From Auanema rhodensis (Eukaryota > Nematoda > Chromadorea > Rhabditida > Rhabditidae): DNA of 64,000 bases. Made by a program: the position numbers and the translations under genes. Shown here piece by piece: positions 38,049 to 52,100 of the stretch. The stretch lies in the NCBI GenBank assembly GCA_964057225.1, contig OZ059899.1, positions 17,306,501 through 17,370,500 of the forward strand, in the 5' to 3' direction. The notes below the pieces were generated by a model, which was not told where the DNA came from, searched no databases, and saw only the letters and a list, made by a program, of their open reading frames with translations. How positions within the stretch are numbered: the stretch's first letter is position 1; each line of letters starts with the position of its first letter.

Positions 38049-40856
38049 TCACCCTGAAGAATTAATTTTTTTGTTGAATAACATTGTCCATCGTCTTCAC
38101 CTTGAAAAAAGGAATCTAAAAACATCTACTTTTTGTGAAATTATTTTGAAATTTTTAGGGAAAATTTTTGTCAAAAAGTTTTTGGAAGCAATGTTGAGTG
38201 TACATGGAAACTCAACATACACTAATGCATCATTTTTCAAACGATCATAACTAATTTTTGTATTGAGCGTTTCTCAATGTAGTATAGTTCATTCGATGCG
38301 GATTTTCAAGCTGCGTCGATCTATGTTATAAGATTTGCGCTATCTTTAAAATGCACCGATATATCAACTGATATAAGTTCACACTTATATCCTCGATTTT
38401 CACCCTGAAGAATTAATTTTTTTGTTGAATAACATTGTCCATCGTTTTCGCCTTGAAAAAAGGAATCTAAAAACATCTACTTTTTGTAAAATTATTTTGA
38501 AATTTTTAGGGAAAATTTTTGTCAAAATGTTTTTGGAAGCAATGTTGAGTGTACATGGAAACTCAACATACACTAATGCATCATTTTTCAAACGATCATA
38601 ACTAATTTTTGTATTGAGCGTTTCTCAATGTAGTATAGTGCATTCGATGCGGATTTTTAAGCTGCGTCGATCTATGTTATCAGATTTGCGCTATCTTTAA
38701 AATGCACCGATATATCAACTGATATAAGTTCACACTTATATCCTCGATTTTCACCCTGAAGAATTAATTTTTTTGTTGAATAACATTGTCCATCGTCTTC
38801 ACCTTGAAAAAAGGAATCTAAAAACATCTACTTTTTGTAAAATTATTTTGAAATTTTTAGGGAAAATTTTTGTCAAAATGTTTTTGGAAGCAATGTTGAG
38901 TGTACATGGAAACTCAACATACACTAATGCATCATTTTTCAAACGATCATAACTAATTTTTGTATTGAGCGTTTCTCAATGTAGTATAGTGCATTCGATG
39001 CGGATTTTTAAGCTGCGTCGATCTATGTTATAAGATTTGCGCTATCTTAAAAATGCACCGATATATCAACTGATATAAGTTCACACTTATATCCTCGATT
39101 TTCACCCTGAAGAATTAATTTTTTTGTTGAATAACATTGTCCATCGTCTTCACCTTGAAAAAAGGAATCTAAAAACATCTACTTTTTGTGAAATTATTTT
39201 GAAATTTTTAGGGAAAATTTTTGTCAAAAAGTTTTTGGAAGCAATGTTGAGTGTACATGGAAACTCAACATACACTAATGCATCATTTTTCAAACGATCA
39301 TAACTAATTTTTGTATTAAGCGTTTCTCAATGTAGTATAGTGCATTCGATGCGGATTTTTAAGCTGCGTCGATCTGTGTTATCAGATTTGCGCTAGCTTA
39401 AAAATGCACCGAGATATCAACTGAAATAAGTTAACACATATATCCTCGATTTTCACCCTGAAGAATTAATTTTTTTGTTGAATAACATTGTCCATCGTCT
39501 TCGCCTTGAAAAAAGGAATCTAAAAACATCTACTTTTTGTGAAATTATTTTGAAATTTTTAGGGAAAATTTTTGTCAAAATGTTTTTGGAAGCAATGTTG
39601 AGTGTACATGGAAACTCAACATACACTAATGCATCATTTTTCAAACGATCATAACTAATTTTCGTATAAAGCGTTTCTCAATGTAGTATAGTGCATTCGA
39701 TGGGGATTTTTAAGCTGCGTCGATCTATGTTATCAGATTTGCGCTATCTTTAAAATGCACCGAGATATCAACTGTTATAAGTTCACACTTATTTCCTCGA
39801 TTTTCACCCTGAAGAATTAATTTTTTTGTTGAATAACATTGTCCATCGTCTTCGCCTTGAAAAAAGAAATCTAAAAACATCTACTTTTTGTGAAATTATT
39901 TTGAAATTTTTAGGGAAAATTTTTGTCAAAATGTTTTTGGAAGCAATGTTGAGTGTACATGGAAACTCAACATACACTAATACATCATTTTTTAAACGAT
40001 CATAACTAATTTTTGTATTGAGGGTTTCTCAATGTAGTATAGTGCATTCGATGCGGATTTTTAAGCTGCGTCGATCTGTGTTATCAGATTTGCGCTATCT
40101 TTAAAATGCACCGAGATATCAACTGATATAAGTTCACACTTATATCCTCGATTTTCACCCTGAAAAATTGATTTTTTCGTTGAATAACATTGTCCATCGT
40201 CTTTGCCTTAAAAAAAGGAATCTAAAAACATCTACTTTTTGTAAAATTATTTTGAAATTTTTAGGGAAAATTTTTGTCAAAATGTTTTTGGAAGCAATGT
40301 TGAGTGTACATGGAAACTCAACATACACTAATACATCATTTTTTAAACGATCATAACTAATTTTTGTATTAAGCGTTTCTCAATGTAGTATAGTGCATTC
40401 GATGCGGATTTTTAAGCTGCGTCGATCTGTGTTATCAGATTTGCGCTAGCTTAAAAATGCACCGAGATATCAACTGATATAAGTTCACACTTATATCCTC
40501 GATTTTCACCCTGAAAAATTGATTTTTTCGTTGAATAACATTGTCCATCGTCTTTGCCTTGAAAAAAGGAATCTAAAAACATCTACTTTTTGTGAAATTA
40601 TTTTGAAATTTTCAGAGAAAATTTTTGTCAAAATGTTTTTGGAAGCAATGTTGAGTGTACATGGAAACTCAACATACACTAATGCATCATTTTTCAAACG
40701 ATCATAACTAATTTTTGTATTAAGCGTTTCTCAATGTAGTATAGTGCATTCGATGCGGATTTTTAAGCTGCGTCGATCTGTGTTATCAGATTTGCGCTAG
40801 CTTAAAAATGCACCGAGATATCAACTGATATAAGTTTACACTTATATCCTCGATTT

Positions 40857-41205
40857 TCACCCTGGAGAATTAATTTTTTCGTTGAATAACAATGTCCATC
40901 GTCTTCGCCTTAAAAAAAAAATCTGAAAACATCTACTTTTTGTGAAATTATTTTGAAATTTTTAGGGAAAATTTTTGTCAAAATGTTTTTGGAAGCAATG
41001 TTGAGTGTACATGGAAACTCAACATACACTAATGCATCATTTTTCAAACGATCATAACTAATTTTGTATTGAGCGTTTCTCAATGTAGTATAGTGCATTC
41101 GATGGGGATTTTTAAGCTGCGTCGATCTATGTTATCAGATTTGCGCTATCTTTAAAATGCACCGAGATATCAACTGTTATAAGTTCACACTTATATCCTC
41201 GATTT
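40857..41205 (-). repeat. 349-bp satellite unit with poly-A collapse
   Basis: After CGCCTT this unit has ten A residues then TCTGAAAAC, where most units have GAAAAAAGGAATCTAAAAAC. That is one base deleted plus G-to-A changes. A second single-base loss gives CTAATTTTGTATTG. The same pair of deletions occurs in the unit at 44,365. A shorter poly-A version, nine A residues, occurs near 57,405. The shared indels identify these as copies of one ancestor. Confidence 0.85.
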
Positions 41206-41851
41206 TCACCCTGAAGAATTAATTTTTTTGTTGAATAACATTGTCCATCGTCTTCGCCTTGAAAAAAGAAATCTAAAAACATCTACTTTTTGTGAAATTA
41301 TTTTGAAATTTTTCGGGAAAATTTTTGTCAAAATGTTTTTGGAAGCAATGTTGAGTGTACATGGAAACTCAACATACACTAATGCATCATTTTTCAAACG
41401 ATCATAACTAATTTTTGTATTGAGCGTTTCTCAATGTAGTATAGTGCATTCGATGCGGATTTTTAAGCTGCGTCGATCTATGTTATCAGATTTGCGCTAT
41501 CTTTAAAATGCACCGAGATATCAACTGTTATAAGTTCACACTTATATCCTCGATTTTCACCCTGAAGAATTAATTTTTTTGTTGAATAACATTGTCCATC
41601 GTCTTTGCCTTGAAAAAAGAAATCTAAAAACATCTACTTTTTGTAAAATTATTTTGAAATTTTTAGGGAAAATTTTTGTCAAAATGTTTTTGGAAGCAAT
41701 GTTGAGTGTACATGGAAACTCAACATACACTAATACATCATTTTCTAAACGATCATAACTAATTTTTGTATTGAGCGTTTCTCAATGTAGTATAGTGCAT
41801 TCGATGCGGATTTTTAAGCTGCGTCGATCTGTGTTATCAGATTTGCGCTAT

Positions 41852-44229
41852 CTTAAAAATGCACCGAGATATCAACTGATATAAGTTCACACTTATATCC
41901 TCGATTTTCACCCTGAAAAATTGATTTTTTCGTTGAATAACATTGTCCATCGTCTTTGCCTTGAAAAAAGGAATCTAAAAACATCTACTTTTTGTGAAAT
42001 TATTTTGAAATTTTCAGAGAAAATTTTTGTCAAAATGTTTTTGGAAGCAATGTTGAGTGTACATGGAAACTCAACATACACTAATGCATCATTTTTCAAA
42101 CGATCATAACTAATTTTTGTATTGAGCGTTTCTCAATGTAGTATAGTGCATTCGATGCGGATTTTTAAGCTGCGTCGATCTATGTTATCAGATTTGCGCT
42201 ATCTTTAAAATGCACCGAGATATCAACTGTTATAAGTTCACACTTATATCCTCGATTTTCACCCTGAAGAATTAATTTTTTTGTTGAATAACATTGTCCA
42301 TCGTCTTCGCCTTGAAAAAAGGAATCTAAAAACATCTACTTTTTGTGAAATTATTTTGAAATTTTTAGGGAAAATTTTTGTCAAAATGTTTTTGGAAGCA
42401 ATGTTGAGTGTACATGGAAACTCAACATACACTAATACATCATTTTTTAAACGATCATAACTAATTTTTGTATTGAGGGTTTCTCAATGTAGTATAGTGC
42501 ATTCGATGCGGATTTTTAAGCTGCGTCGATCTGTGTTATCAGATTTGCGCTATCTTTAAAATGCACCGAGATATCAACTGATATAAGTTCACACTTATAT
42601 CCTCGATTTTCACCCTGAAAAATTGATTTTTTCGTTGAATAACATTGTCCATCGTCTTTGCCTTGAAAAAAGGAATCTAAAAACATCTACTTTTTGTAAA
42701 ATTATTTTGAAATTTTTAGGGAAAATTTTTGTCAAAATGTTTTTGGAAGCAATGTTGAGTGTACATGGAAACTCAACATACACTAATACATCATTTTTTA
42801 AACGATCATAACTAATTTTTGTATTAAGCGTTTCTCAATGTAGTATAGTGCATTCGATGCGGATTTTTAAGCTGCGTCGATCTGTGTTATCAGATTTGCG
42901 CTAGCTTAAAAATGCACCGAGATATCAACTGATATAAGTTCACACTTATATCCTCGATTTTCACCCTGAAAAATTGATTTTTTCGTTGAATAACATTGTC
43001 CATCGTCTTTGCCTTGAAAAAAGGAATCTAAAAACATCTACTTTTTGTGAAATTATTTTGAAATTTTCAGAGAAAATTTTTGTCAAAATGTTTTTGGAAG
43101 CAATGTTGAGTGTACATGGAAACTCAACATACACTAATGCATCATTTTTCAAACGATCATAACTAATTTTTGTATTGAGCGTTTCTCAATGTAGTATAGT
43201 GCATTCGATGCGGATTTTTAAGCTGCGTCGATCTATGTTATCAGATTTGCGCTATCTTTAAAATGCACCGAGATATCAACTGTTATAAGTTCACACTTAT
43301 ATCCTCGATTTTCACCCTGAAGAATTAATTTTTTTGTTGAATAACATTGTCCATCGTCTTCGCCTTGAAAAAAGGAATCTAAAAACATCTACTTTTTGTG
43401 AAATTATTTTGAAATTTTTAGGGAAAATTTTTGTCAAAATGTTTTTGGAAGCAATGTTGAGTGTACATGGAAACTCAACATACACTAATACATCATTTTT
43501 TAAACGATCATAACTAATTTTTGTATTGAGGGTTTCTCAATGTAGTATAGTGCATTCGATGCGGATTTTTAAGCTGCGTCGATCTGTGTTATCAGATTTG
43601 CGCTATCTTTAAAATGCACCGAGATATCAACTGATATAAGTTCACACTTATATCCTCGATTTTCACCCTGAAAAATTGATTTTTTCGTTGAATAACATTG
43701 TCCATCGTCTTTGCCTTGAAAAAAGGAATCTAAAAACATCTACTTTTTGTAAAATTATTTTGAAATTTTTAGGGAAAATTTTTGTCAAAATGTTTTTGGA
43801 AGCAATGTTGAGTGTACATGGAAACTCAACATACACTAATACATCATTTTTTAAACGATCATAACTAATTTTTGTATTAAGCGTTTCTCAATGTAGTATA
43901 GTGCATTCGATGCGGATTTTTAAGCTGCGTCGATCTGTGTTATCAGATTTGCGCTAGCTTAAAAATGCACCGAGATATCAACTGATATAAGTTCACACTT
44001 ATATCCTCGATTTTCACCCTGAAAAATTGATTTTTTCGTTGAATAACATTGTCCATCGTCTTTGCCTTGAAAAAAGGAATCTAAAAACATCTACTTTTTG
44101 TGAAATTATTTTGAAATTTTCAGAGAAAATTTTTGTCAAAATGTTTTTGGAAGCAATGTTGAGTGTACATGGAAACTCAACATACACTAATGCATCATTT
44201 TTCAAACGATCATAACTAATTTTTGTATT
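41852..44229 (-). repeat. Three-unit higher-order repeat (1,053-bp period, about 2.3 copies)
   Basis: Positions 41,852-43,176 match 42,905-44,229 at an offset of 1,053 bp. The repeated order is a unit with TTTCAGAGAAAATT, a unit with CAACTGTTATAAG and GAGGGTTTCTC, and a unit with CTGAAAAATTGATTTTTTCG and CTAATACATC. Edges are T41851 versus G42904 and G43177 versus A44230. I saw no internal difference at the sites I checked, which indicates recent expansion. Confidence 0.82.
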
Positions 44230-44613
44230 AAGCGTTTCTCAATGTAGTATAGTGCATTCGATGCGGATTTTTAAGCTGCGTCGATCTGTGTTATCAGATT
44301 TGCGCTAGCTTAAAAATGCACCGAGATATCAACTGATATAAGTTTACACTTATATCCTCGATTTTCACCCTGGAGAATTAATTTTTTCGTTGAATAACAA
44401 TGTCCATCGTCTTCGCCTTAAAAAAAAAATCTGAAAACATCTACTTTTTGTGAAATTATTTTGAAATTTTTAGGGAAAATTTTTGTCAAAATGTTTTTGG
44501 AAGCAATGTTGAGTGTACATGGAAACTCAACATACACTAATGCATCATTTTTCAAACGATCATAACTAATTTTGTATTGAGCGTTTCTCAATGTAGTATA
44601 GTGCATTCGATGG

Positions 44614-46040
44614 GGATTTTTAAGCTGCGTCGATCTATGTTATCAGATTTGCGCTATCTTTAAAATGCACCGAGATATCAACTGTTATAAGTTCACACTT
44701 ATATCCTCGATTTTCACCCTGAAGAATTAATTTTTTTGTTGAATAAGATTGTCCATCGTCTTTGCCTTGAAAAAAGAAATCTAAAAACATCTACTTTTTG
44801 TAAAATTATTTTGAAATTTTTAGGGAAAATTTTTGTCAAAATGTTTTTGGAAGCAATGTTGAGTGTACATGGAAACTCAACATACACTAATGCATCATTT
44901 TTCAAACGATCATAACTAATTTTCGTATAAAGCGTTTCTCAATGTAGTATAGTGCATTCGATGCGGATTTTTAAGCTGCGTCGATCTGTGTTATCAGATT
45001 TGCGCTAGCTTAAAAATGCACCGAGATATCAACTGAAATAAGTTAACACATATATCCTCGATTTTCACCCTGAAGAATTAATTTTTTTGTTGAATAACAT
45101 TGTCCATCGTCTTCGCCTTGAAAAAAGAAATCTAAAAACATCTACTTTTTGTGAAATTATTTTGAAATTTTTAGGGAAAATTTTTGTCAAAATGTTTTTG
45201 GAAGCAATGTTGAGTGTACAGGGAAACTCAACATACACTAATACATCATTTTTTAAACGATCATAACTAATTTTTGTATTGAGGGTTTCTCAATGTAGTA
45301 TAGTGCATTCGATGCGGATTTTTAAGCTGCGTCGATCTGTGTTATCAGATTTGCGCTATCTTTAAAATGCACCGAGATATCAACTGATATAAGTTCACAC
45401 TTATATCCTCGATTTTCACCCTGAAAAATTGATTTTTTCGTTGAATAACATTGTCCATCGTCTTTGCCTTAAAAAAAGGAATCTAAAAACATCTACTTTT
45501 TGTAAAATTATTTTGAAATTTTTAGGGAAAATTTTTGTCAAAATGTTTTTGGAAGCAATGTTGAGTGTACATGGAAACTCAACATACACTAATACATCAT
45601 TTTTTAAACGATCATAACTAATTTTTGTATTAAGCGTTTCTCAATGTAGTATAGTGCATTCGATGCGGATTTTTAAGCTGCGTCGATCTGTGTTATCAGA
45701 TTTGCGCTAGCTTAAAAATGCACCGAGATATCAACTGATATAAGTTCACACTTATATCCTCGATTTTCACCCTGAAAAATTGATTTTTTCGTTGAATAAC
45801 ATTGTCCATCGTCTTTGCCTTGAAAAAAGGAATCTAAAAACATCTACTTTTTGTGAAATTATTTTGAAATTTTCAGAGAAAATTTTTGTCAAAATGTTTT
45901 TGGAAGCAATGTTGAGTGTACATGCAAACTCAACATACACTAATGCATCATTTTTCAAACGATCATAACTAATTTTTGTATTAAGCGTTTCTCAATGTAG
46001 TATAGTGCATTCGATGCGGATTTTTAAGCTGCGTCGATCT
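44614..46040 (-). repeat. Segmental copy 5a (four units, repeats 1,755 bp downstream)
   Basis: This segment matches 46,369-47,795 at an offset of five units. I noticed three single-base differences, all private to this copy: G44747, G45221 (GTACAGGGAAAC) and C45925 (CATGCAAACTC). The last two hit the otherwise conserved dyad I region. Edges are G44613 versus C46368 and A46041 versus G47796. Confidence 0.82.
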
Positions 46041-46368
46041 ATGTTATCAGATTTGCGCTAGCTTAAAAATGCACCGAGATATCAACTGATATAAGTTCAC
46101 ACTTATATCCTCGATTTTCACCCTGAAAAATTGATTTTTTCGTTGAATAACATTGTCCATCGTCTTTGCCTTGAAAAAAGGAATCTAAAAACATCTACTT
46201 TTTGTGAAATTATTTTGAAATTTTTCGGGAAAATTTTTGTCAAAATGTTTTTGGAAGCAATGTTGAGTGTACATGGAAACTCAACATACACTAATGCATC
46301 ATTTTTCAAACGATCATAACTAATTTTTGTATTGAGCGTTTCTCAATGTAGTATAGTGCATTCGATGC

Positions 46369-47795
46369 GGATTTTTAAGCTGCGTCGATCTATGTTATCA
46401 GATTTGCGCTATCTTTAAAATGCACCGAGATATCAACTGTTATAAGTTCACACTTATATCCTCGATTTTCACCCTGAAGAATTAATTTTTTTGTTGAATA
46501 ACATTGTCCATCGTCTTTGCCTTGAAAAAAGAAATCTAAAAACATCTACTTTTTGTAAAATTATTTTGAAATTTTTAGGGAAAATTTTTGTCAAAATGTT
46601 TTTGGAAGCAATGTTGAGTGTACATGGAAACTCAACATACACTAATGCATCATTTTTCAAACGATCATAACTAATTTTCGTATAAAGCGTTTCTCAATGT
46701 AGTATAGTGCATTCGATGCGGATTTTTAAGCTGCGTCGATCTGTGTTATCAGATTTGCGCTAGCTTAAAAATGCACCGAGATATCAACTGAAATAAGTTA
46801 ACACATATATCCTCGATTTTCACCCTGAAGAATTAATTTTTTTGTTGAATAACATTGTCCATCGTCTTCGCCTTGAAAAAAGAAATCTAAAAACATCTAC
46901 TTTTTGTGAAATTATTTTGAAATTTTTAGGGAAAATTTTTGTCAAAATGTTTTTGGAAGCAATGTTGAGTGTACATGGAAACTCAACATACACTAATACA
47001 TCATTTTTTAAACGATCATAACTAATTTTTGTATTGAGGGTTTCTCAATGTAGTATAGTGCATTCGATGCGGATTTTTAAGCTGCGTCGATCTGTGTTAT
47101 CAGATTTGCGCTATCTTTAAAATGCACCGAGATATCAACTGATATAAGTTCACACTTATATCCTCGATTTTCACCCTGAAAAATTGATTTTTTCGTTGAA
47201 TAACATTGTCCATCGTCTTTGCCTTAAAAAAAGGAATCTAAAAACATCTACTTTTTGTAAAATTATTTTGAAATTTTTAGGGAAAATTTTTGTCAAAATG
47301 TTTTTGGAAGCAATGTTGAGTGTACATGGAAACTCAACATACACTAATACATCATTTTTTAAACGATCATAACTAATTTTTGTATTAAGCGTTTCTCAAT
47401 GTAGTATAGTGCATTCGATGCGGATTTTTAAGCTGCGTCGATCTGTGTTATCAGATTTGCGCTAGCTTAAAAATGCACCGAGATATCAACTGATATAAGT
47501 TCACACTTATATCCTCGATTTTCACCCTGAAAAATTGATTTTTTCGTTGAATAACATTGTCCATCGTCTTTGCCTTGAAAAAAGGAATCTAAAAACATCT
47601 ACTTTTTGTGAAATTATTTTGAAATTTTCAGAGAAAATTTTTGTCAAAATGTTTTTGGAAGCAATGTTGAGTGTACATGGAAACTCAACATACACTAATG
47701 CATCATTTTTCAAACGATCATAACTAATTTTTGTATTAAGCGTTTCTCAATGTAGTATAGTGCATTCGATGCGGATTTTTAAGCTGCGTCGATCT
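46369..47795 (-). repeat. Segmental copy 5b (partner of 44,614-46,040)
   Basis: Second copy of the 1,427-bp segment. It includes the TTTCGTATAAAGCG tail and the TGAAATAAGTTAACACATAT variant that breaks dyad II, both at matching places. Confidence 0.82.
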
Positions 47796-49114
47796 GTGTT
47801 ATCAGATTTGTGCTATCTTAAAAATGCACCGAGATATCAACTGATATAAGTTTACACTTATATCCTCGATTTTCACCCTGGAGAATTAATTTTTTCGTTG
47901 AATAACAATGTCCATCGTCTTTGCCTTGAAAAAAGAAATCTGAAAACATCTACTTTTTGTGAAATTATTTTGAAATTTTTAGGGAAAATTTTTGTCAAAA
48001 TGTTTTTGGAAGCAATGTTGAGTGTACATGGAAACTCAACATACACTAATGCATCATTTTTCAAACGATCATAACTAATTTTGTATTGAGCGTTTCTCAA
48101 TGTAGTATAGTGCATTCGATGGGGATTTTTAAGCTGCGTCGATCTATGTTATCAGATTTGCGCTATCTTTAAAATGCACCGAGATATCAACTGTTATAAG
48201 TTCACACTTATATCCTCGATTTTCACCCTGAAGAATTAATTTTTTTGTTGAATAACATTGTCCATCGTCTTCGCCTTGAAAAAAGAAATCTAAAAACATC
48301 TACTTTTTGTGAAATTATTTTGAAATTTTTCGGGAAAATTTTTGTCAAAATGTTTTTGGAAGCAATGTTGAGTGTACATGGAAACTCAACATACACTAAT
48401 GCATCATTTTTCAAACGATCATAACTAATTTTTGTATTGAGCGTTTCTCAATGTAGTATAGTGCATTCGATGCGGATTTTTAAGCTGCGTCGATCTATGT
48501 TATCAGATTTGCGCTATTTTTAAAATGCACCGAGATATCAACTGTTATAAGTTCACACTTATATCCTCGATTTTCACCCTGAAGAATTAATTTTTTTGTT
48601 GAATAACATTGTCCATCGTCTTTGCCTTGAAAAAAGAAATCTAAAAACATCTACTTTTTGTAAAATTATTTTGAAATTTTTAGGGAAAATTTTTGTCAAA
48701 ATGTTTTTGGAAGCAATGTTGAGTGTACATGGAAACTCAACATACACTAATACATCATTTTCTAAACGATCATAACTAATTTTTGTATTGAGGGTTTCTC
48801 AATGTAATATAGTGCATTCGATGCGGATTTTTAAGCTGCGTCGATCTGTGTTATCAGATTTGTGCTATCTTAAAAATGCACCGAGATATCAACTGATATA
48901 AGTTCACACTTATATCCTCGATTTTCACCCTGAAGAATTAATTTTTTTGTTGAATAACATTGTCCATCGTCTTTGCCTTGAAAAAAGAAATCTAAAAACA
49001 TCTACTTTTTGTAAAATTATTTTGAAATTTTTAGGGAAAATTTTTGTCAAAATGTTTTTGGAAGCAATGTTGAGTGTACATGGAAACTCAACATACACTA
49101 ATACATCATTTTCT

Positions 49115-52100
49115 AAACGATCATAACTAATTTTTGTATTGAGCGTTTCTCAATGTAGTATAGTGCATTCGATGCGGATTTTTAAGCTGCGTCGATCTAT
49201 GTTATCAGATTTGCGCTATCTTTAAAATGCACCGAGATATCAACTGTTATAAGTTCACACTTATATCCTCGATTTTCACCCTGAAGAATTAATTTTTTTG
49301 TTGAATAACATTGTCCATCGTCTTCGCCTTGAAAAAAGGAATCTAAAAACATCTACTTTTTGTGAAATTATTTTGAAATTTTTAGGGAAAATTTTTGTCA
49401 AAATGTTTTTGGAAGCAATGTTGAGTGTACATGGAAACTCAACATACACTAATACATCATTTTTTAAACGATCATAACTAATTTTTGTATTGAGGGTTTC
49501 TCAATGTAGTATAGTGCATTCGATGCGGATTTTTAAGCTGCGTCGATCTGTGTTATCAGATTTGCGCTAGCTTAAAAAAGCACGGAGATATCAACTGATA
49601 TAAGTTCACACTTATATCCTCGATTTTCACCCTGAAGAATTAATTTTTTTGTTGAATAACATTGTCCATCGTCTTCGCCTTGAAAAAAGGAATCTAAAAA
49701 CATCTACTTTTTGTGAAATTATTTCGAAATTTTTAGGGAAAATTTCTGTCAAAATGTTTTTGGAAGCAATGTTGAGTGTACATGGAAACTCAACATACAC
49801 TAATACATCATTTTTTAAACGATCATAACTAATTTTTGTATTGAGGGTTTCTCAATGTAGTATAGTGCATTCGATGCGGATTTTTAAGCTGCGTCGATCT
49901 GTGTTATCAGATTTGCGCTAGCTTAAAAATGCACCGAGATATCAACTGATATAAGTTCACACTTATATCCTCGATTTTCACCCTGAAGAATTAATTTTTT
50001 TGTTGAATAACATTGTCCATCGTCTTCGCCTTGAAAAAAGGAATCTAAAAACATCTACTTTTTGTGAAATTATTTCGAAATTTTTAGGGAAAATTTCTGT
50101 CAAAATGTTTTTGGAAGCAATGTTGAGTGTACATGGAAACTCAACATACACTAATACATCATTTTTTAAACGATCATAACTAATTTTTGTATTGAGGGTT
50201 TCTCAATGTAGTATAGTGCATTCGATGCGGATTTTTAAGCTGCGTCGATCTGTGTTATCAGATTTGCGCTAGCTTAAAAAAGCACCGAGATATCAACTGA
50301 TATAAGTTCACACTTATATCCTCGATTTTCACCCTGAAGAATTAATTTTTTTGTTGAATAACATTGTCCATCGTCTTCGCCTTGAAAAAAGGAATCTAAA
50401 AACATCTACTTTTCGTGAAATTATTTCGAAATTTTTAGGTAAAATTTTTGTCAAAATGTTTTTGAAAGCAATGTTGAGTGTACATGGAAACTCAACATAC
50501 ACTAATGCATCATTTTTCAAACGATCATAACTAATTTTTGTATTGAGGGTTTCTCAATGTAGTATAGTGCATTCGATGCGGATTTTTAAGCTGCGTCGAT
50601 CTATGTTATCAGATTTGCGCTATCTTTAAAATGCACCGAGATATCAACTGTTATAAGTTCACACTTATATCCTCGATTTTCACCCTGAAGAATTAATTTT
50701 TTTGTTGAATAACATTGTCCATCGTCTTTGCCTTGAAAAAAGAAATCTAAAAACATCTACTTTTTGTAAAATTATTTTGAAATTTTTAGGGAAAATTTTT
50801 GTCAAAATGTTTTTGGAAGCAATGTTGAGTGTACATGGAAACTCAACATACACTAATGCATCATTTTTCAAACGATCATAACTAATTTTTGTATTGAGGG
50901 TTTCTCAATGTAGTATAGTGCATTCGATGCGGATTTTTAAGCTGCGTCGATCTGTGTTATCAGATTTGCGCTATCTTTAAAAATGCACCGAGATATCAAC
51001 TGAAATAAGTTAACACATATATCCTCGATTTTCACCCTGAAGAATTAATTTTTTTGTTGAATAACATTGTCCATCGTCTTCGCCTTGAAAAAAGAAATCT
51101 AAAAACATCTACTTTTTGTGAAATTATTTTGAAATTTTTAGGGAAAATTTTTGTCAAAATGTTTTTGGAAGCAATGTTGAGTGTACATGGAAACTCAACA
51201 TACACTAATGCATCATTTTCCAAACGATCATAACTAATTTTCGTATTAAGCGTTTCTCAATGTAGTATAGTGCATTCGATGCGGATTTTTAAGCTGCGTC
51301 GATCTGTGTTATCAGATTTGCGCTAGCTTAAAAATGCACCGAGATATCAACTGAAATAAGTTAACACATATATCCTCGATTTTCACCCTGAAGAATTAAT
51401 TTTTTTGTTGAATAACATTGTCCATCGTCTTCGCCTTAAAAAAAGGAATCTAAAAACATCTACTTTTTGTGAAATTATTTTGAAATTTTTAGGGAAAATT
51501 TTTGTCAAAATGTTTTTGAAAGCAATGTTGAGTGTACATGGAAACTCAACATACACTAATACATCATTTTTTAAACGATCATAACTAATTTTTGTATTGA
51601 GGGTTTCTCAATGTAGTATAGTGCATTCGATGCGGATTTTTAAGCTGCGTCGATCTGTGTTATCAGATTTGCGCTATCTTTAAAATGCACCGAGATATCA
51701 ACTGATATAAGTTCACACTTATATCCTCGATTTTCACCCTGAAGAATTAATTTTTTTGTTGAATAACCTTGTCCATCGTCTTCACCTTGAAAAAAGGAAT
51801 CTAAAAACATCTACTTTTTGTGAAATTATTTTGAAATTTTCAGAGAAAATTTTTGTCAAAATGTTTTTGGAAGCAATGTTGAGTGTACATGGAAACTCAA
51901 CATACACTAATGCATCATTTTTCAAACGATCATAACTAATTTTTGTATTAAGCGTTTCTCAATGTAGTATAGTGCATTCGATGCGGATTTTTAAGCTGCG
52001 TCGATCTGTGTTATCAGATTTGCGCTAGCTTAAAAATGCACCGAGATATCAACTGATATAAGTTTACACTTATATCCTCGATTTTCACCCTGGAGAATTA

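Larger units (their letters stand above)
26047..39370 (-). repeat. Proximal minus-arm subfamily (type I spacer)
   Basis: Most units here share CTATGTTATAAGATTTGCGC, GCTATCTTTAAAATGC and CACCGATATATCAAC in the spacer. The distal arm and the plus arm mostly share CTGTGTTATCAGATTTGCGC, GCTAGCTTAAAAATGC and CACCGAGATATCAAC. The type I state destroys dyad III. Up to about 35.9 kb every unit has TTTGTTGAATAAC, with the CpG of TTCGTTGAATAAC lost. Type II spacers intrude near 28,140-28,182, 31,653-31,690 and 35,160-35,900, as patches that look like conversion tracts. The distal edge of the block is gradual. Confidence 0.8.
34112..39370 (-). repeat. Mixed block rich in CTTCACC-type units
   Basis: Units with ATCGTCTTCACCTTG and GTCAAAAAGTTTTTGG (for example frames 34,539, 34,890, 36,294, 38,049 and 39,102) alternate with others. 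The first occurrences of the CTGAAAAATTGATTTTTTCG type, which keeps a CpG in TTCGTTGAATAAC, are at about 35,948, 37,001 and 37,703. The spacer switches between type I and type II several times. I see no gene or unrelated DNA in the block. Confidence 0.7.
39370..49114 (-). repeat. Middle minus-arm block with mixed higher-order periods
   Basis: This block is dominated by type II spacers and by units with TTTCAGAGAAAATTTTTG, CTAATACATCATTTTTTAAACG and the GAGGGTTTCTCAATG tail variant. A distinctive unit with CCTGGAGAATTAATTTTTTCG and AATAACAATGTCC occurs near 40,862, 44,370 and 47,878. The spacing is exactly 3,508 bp twice (ten units minus two bases). Nested inside are a 3-unit and a 5-unit repeat. 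The rest is ordinary satellite. Confidence 0.75.
1..51951. repeat. Giant inverted repeat (macro-dyad) with a 141-nt loop
   Basis: Because the arms switch at phases 68 and about 283, folding about the junction places 25,905 opposite 26,047, leaving 25,906-26,046 as a loop. From there AGCGCAAATCT pairs with AGATTTGCGCT and the 351-bp register is kept outward, apart from one-base unit indels. The left arm is limited only by the window start. The right end given here (51,951) is nominal, set by equal arm length. Pairing identity is that between subfamilies, not perfect. Long inverted satellite arms have been described at beetle centromeres (from memory). Whether this locus is centromeric is inference. 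Confidence 0.8.
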
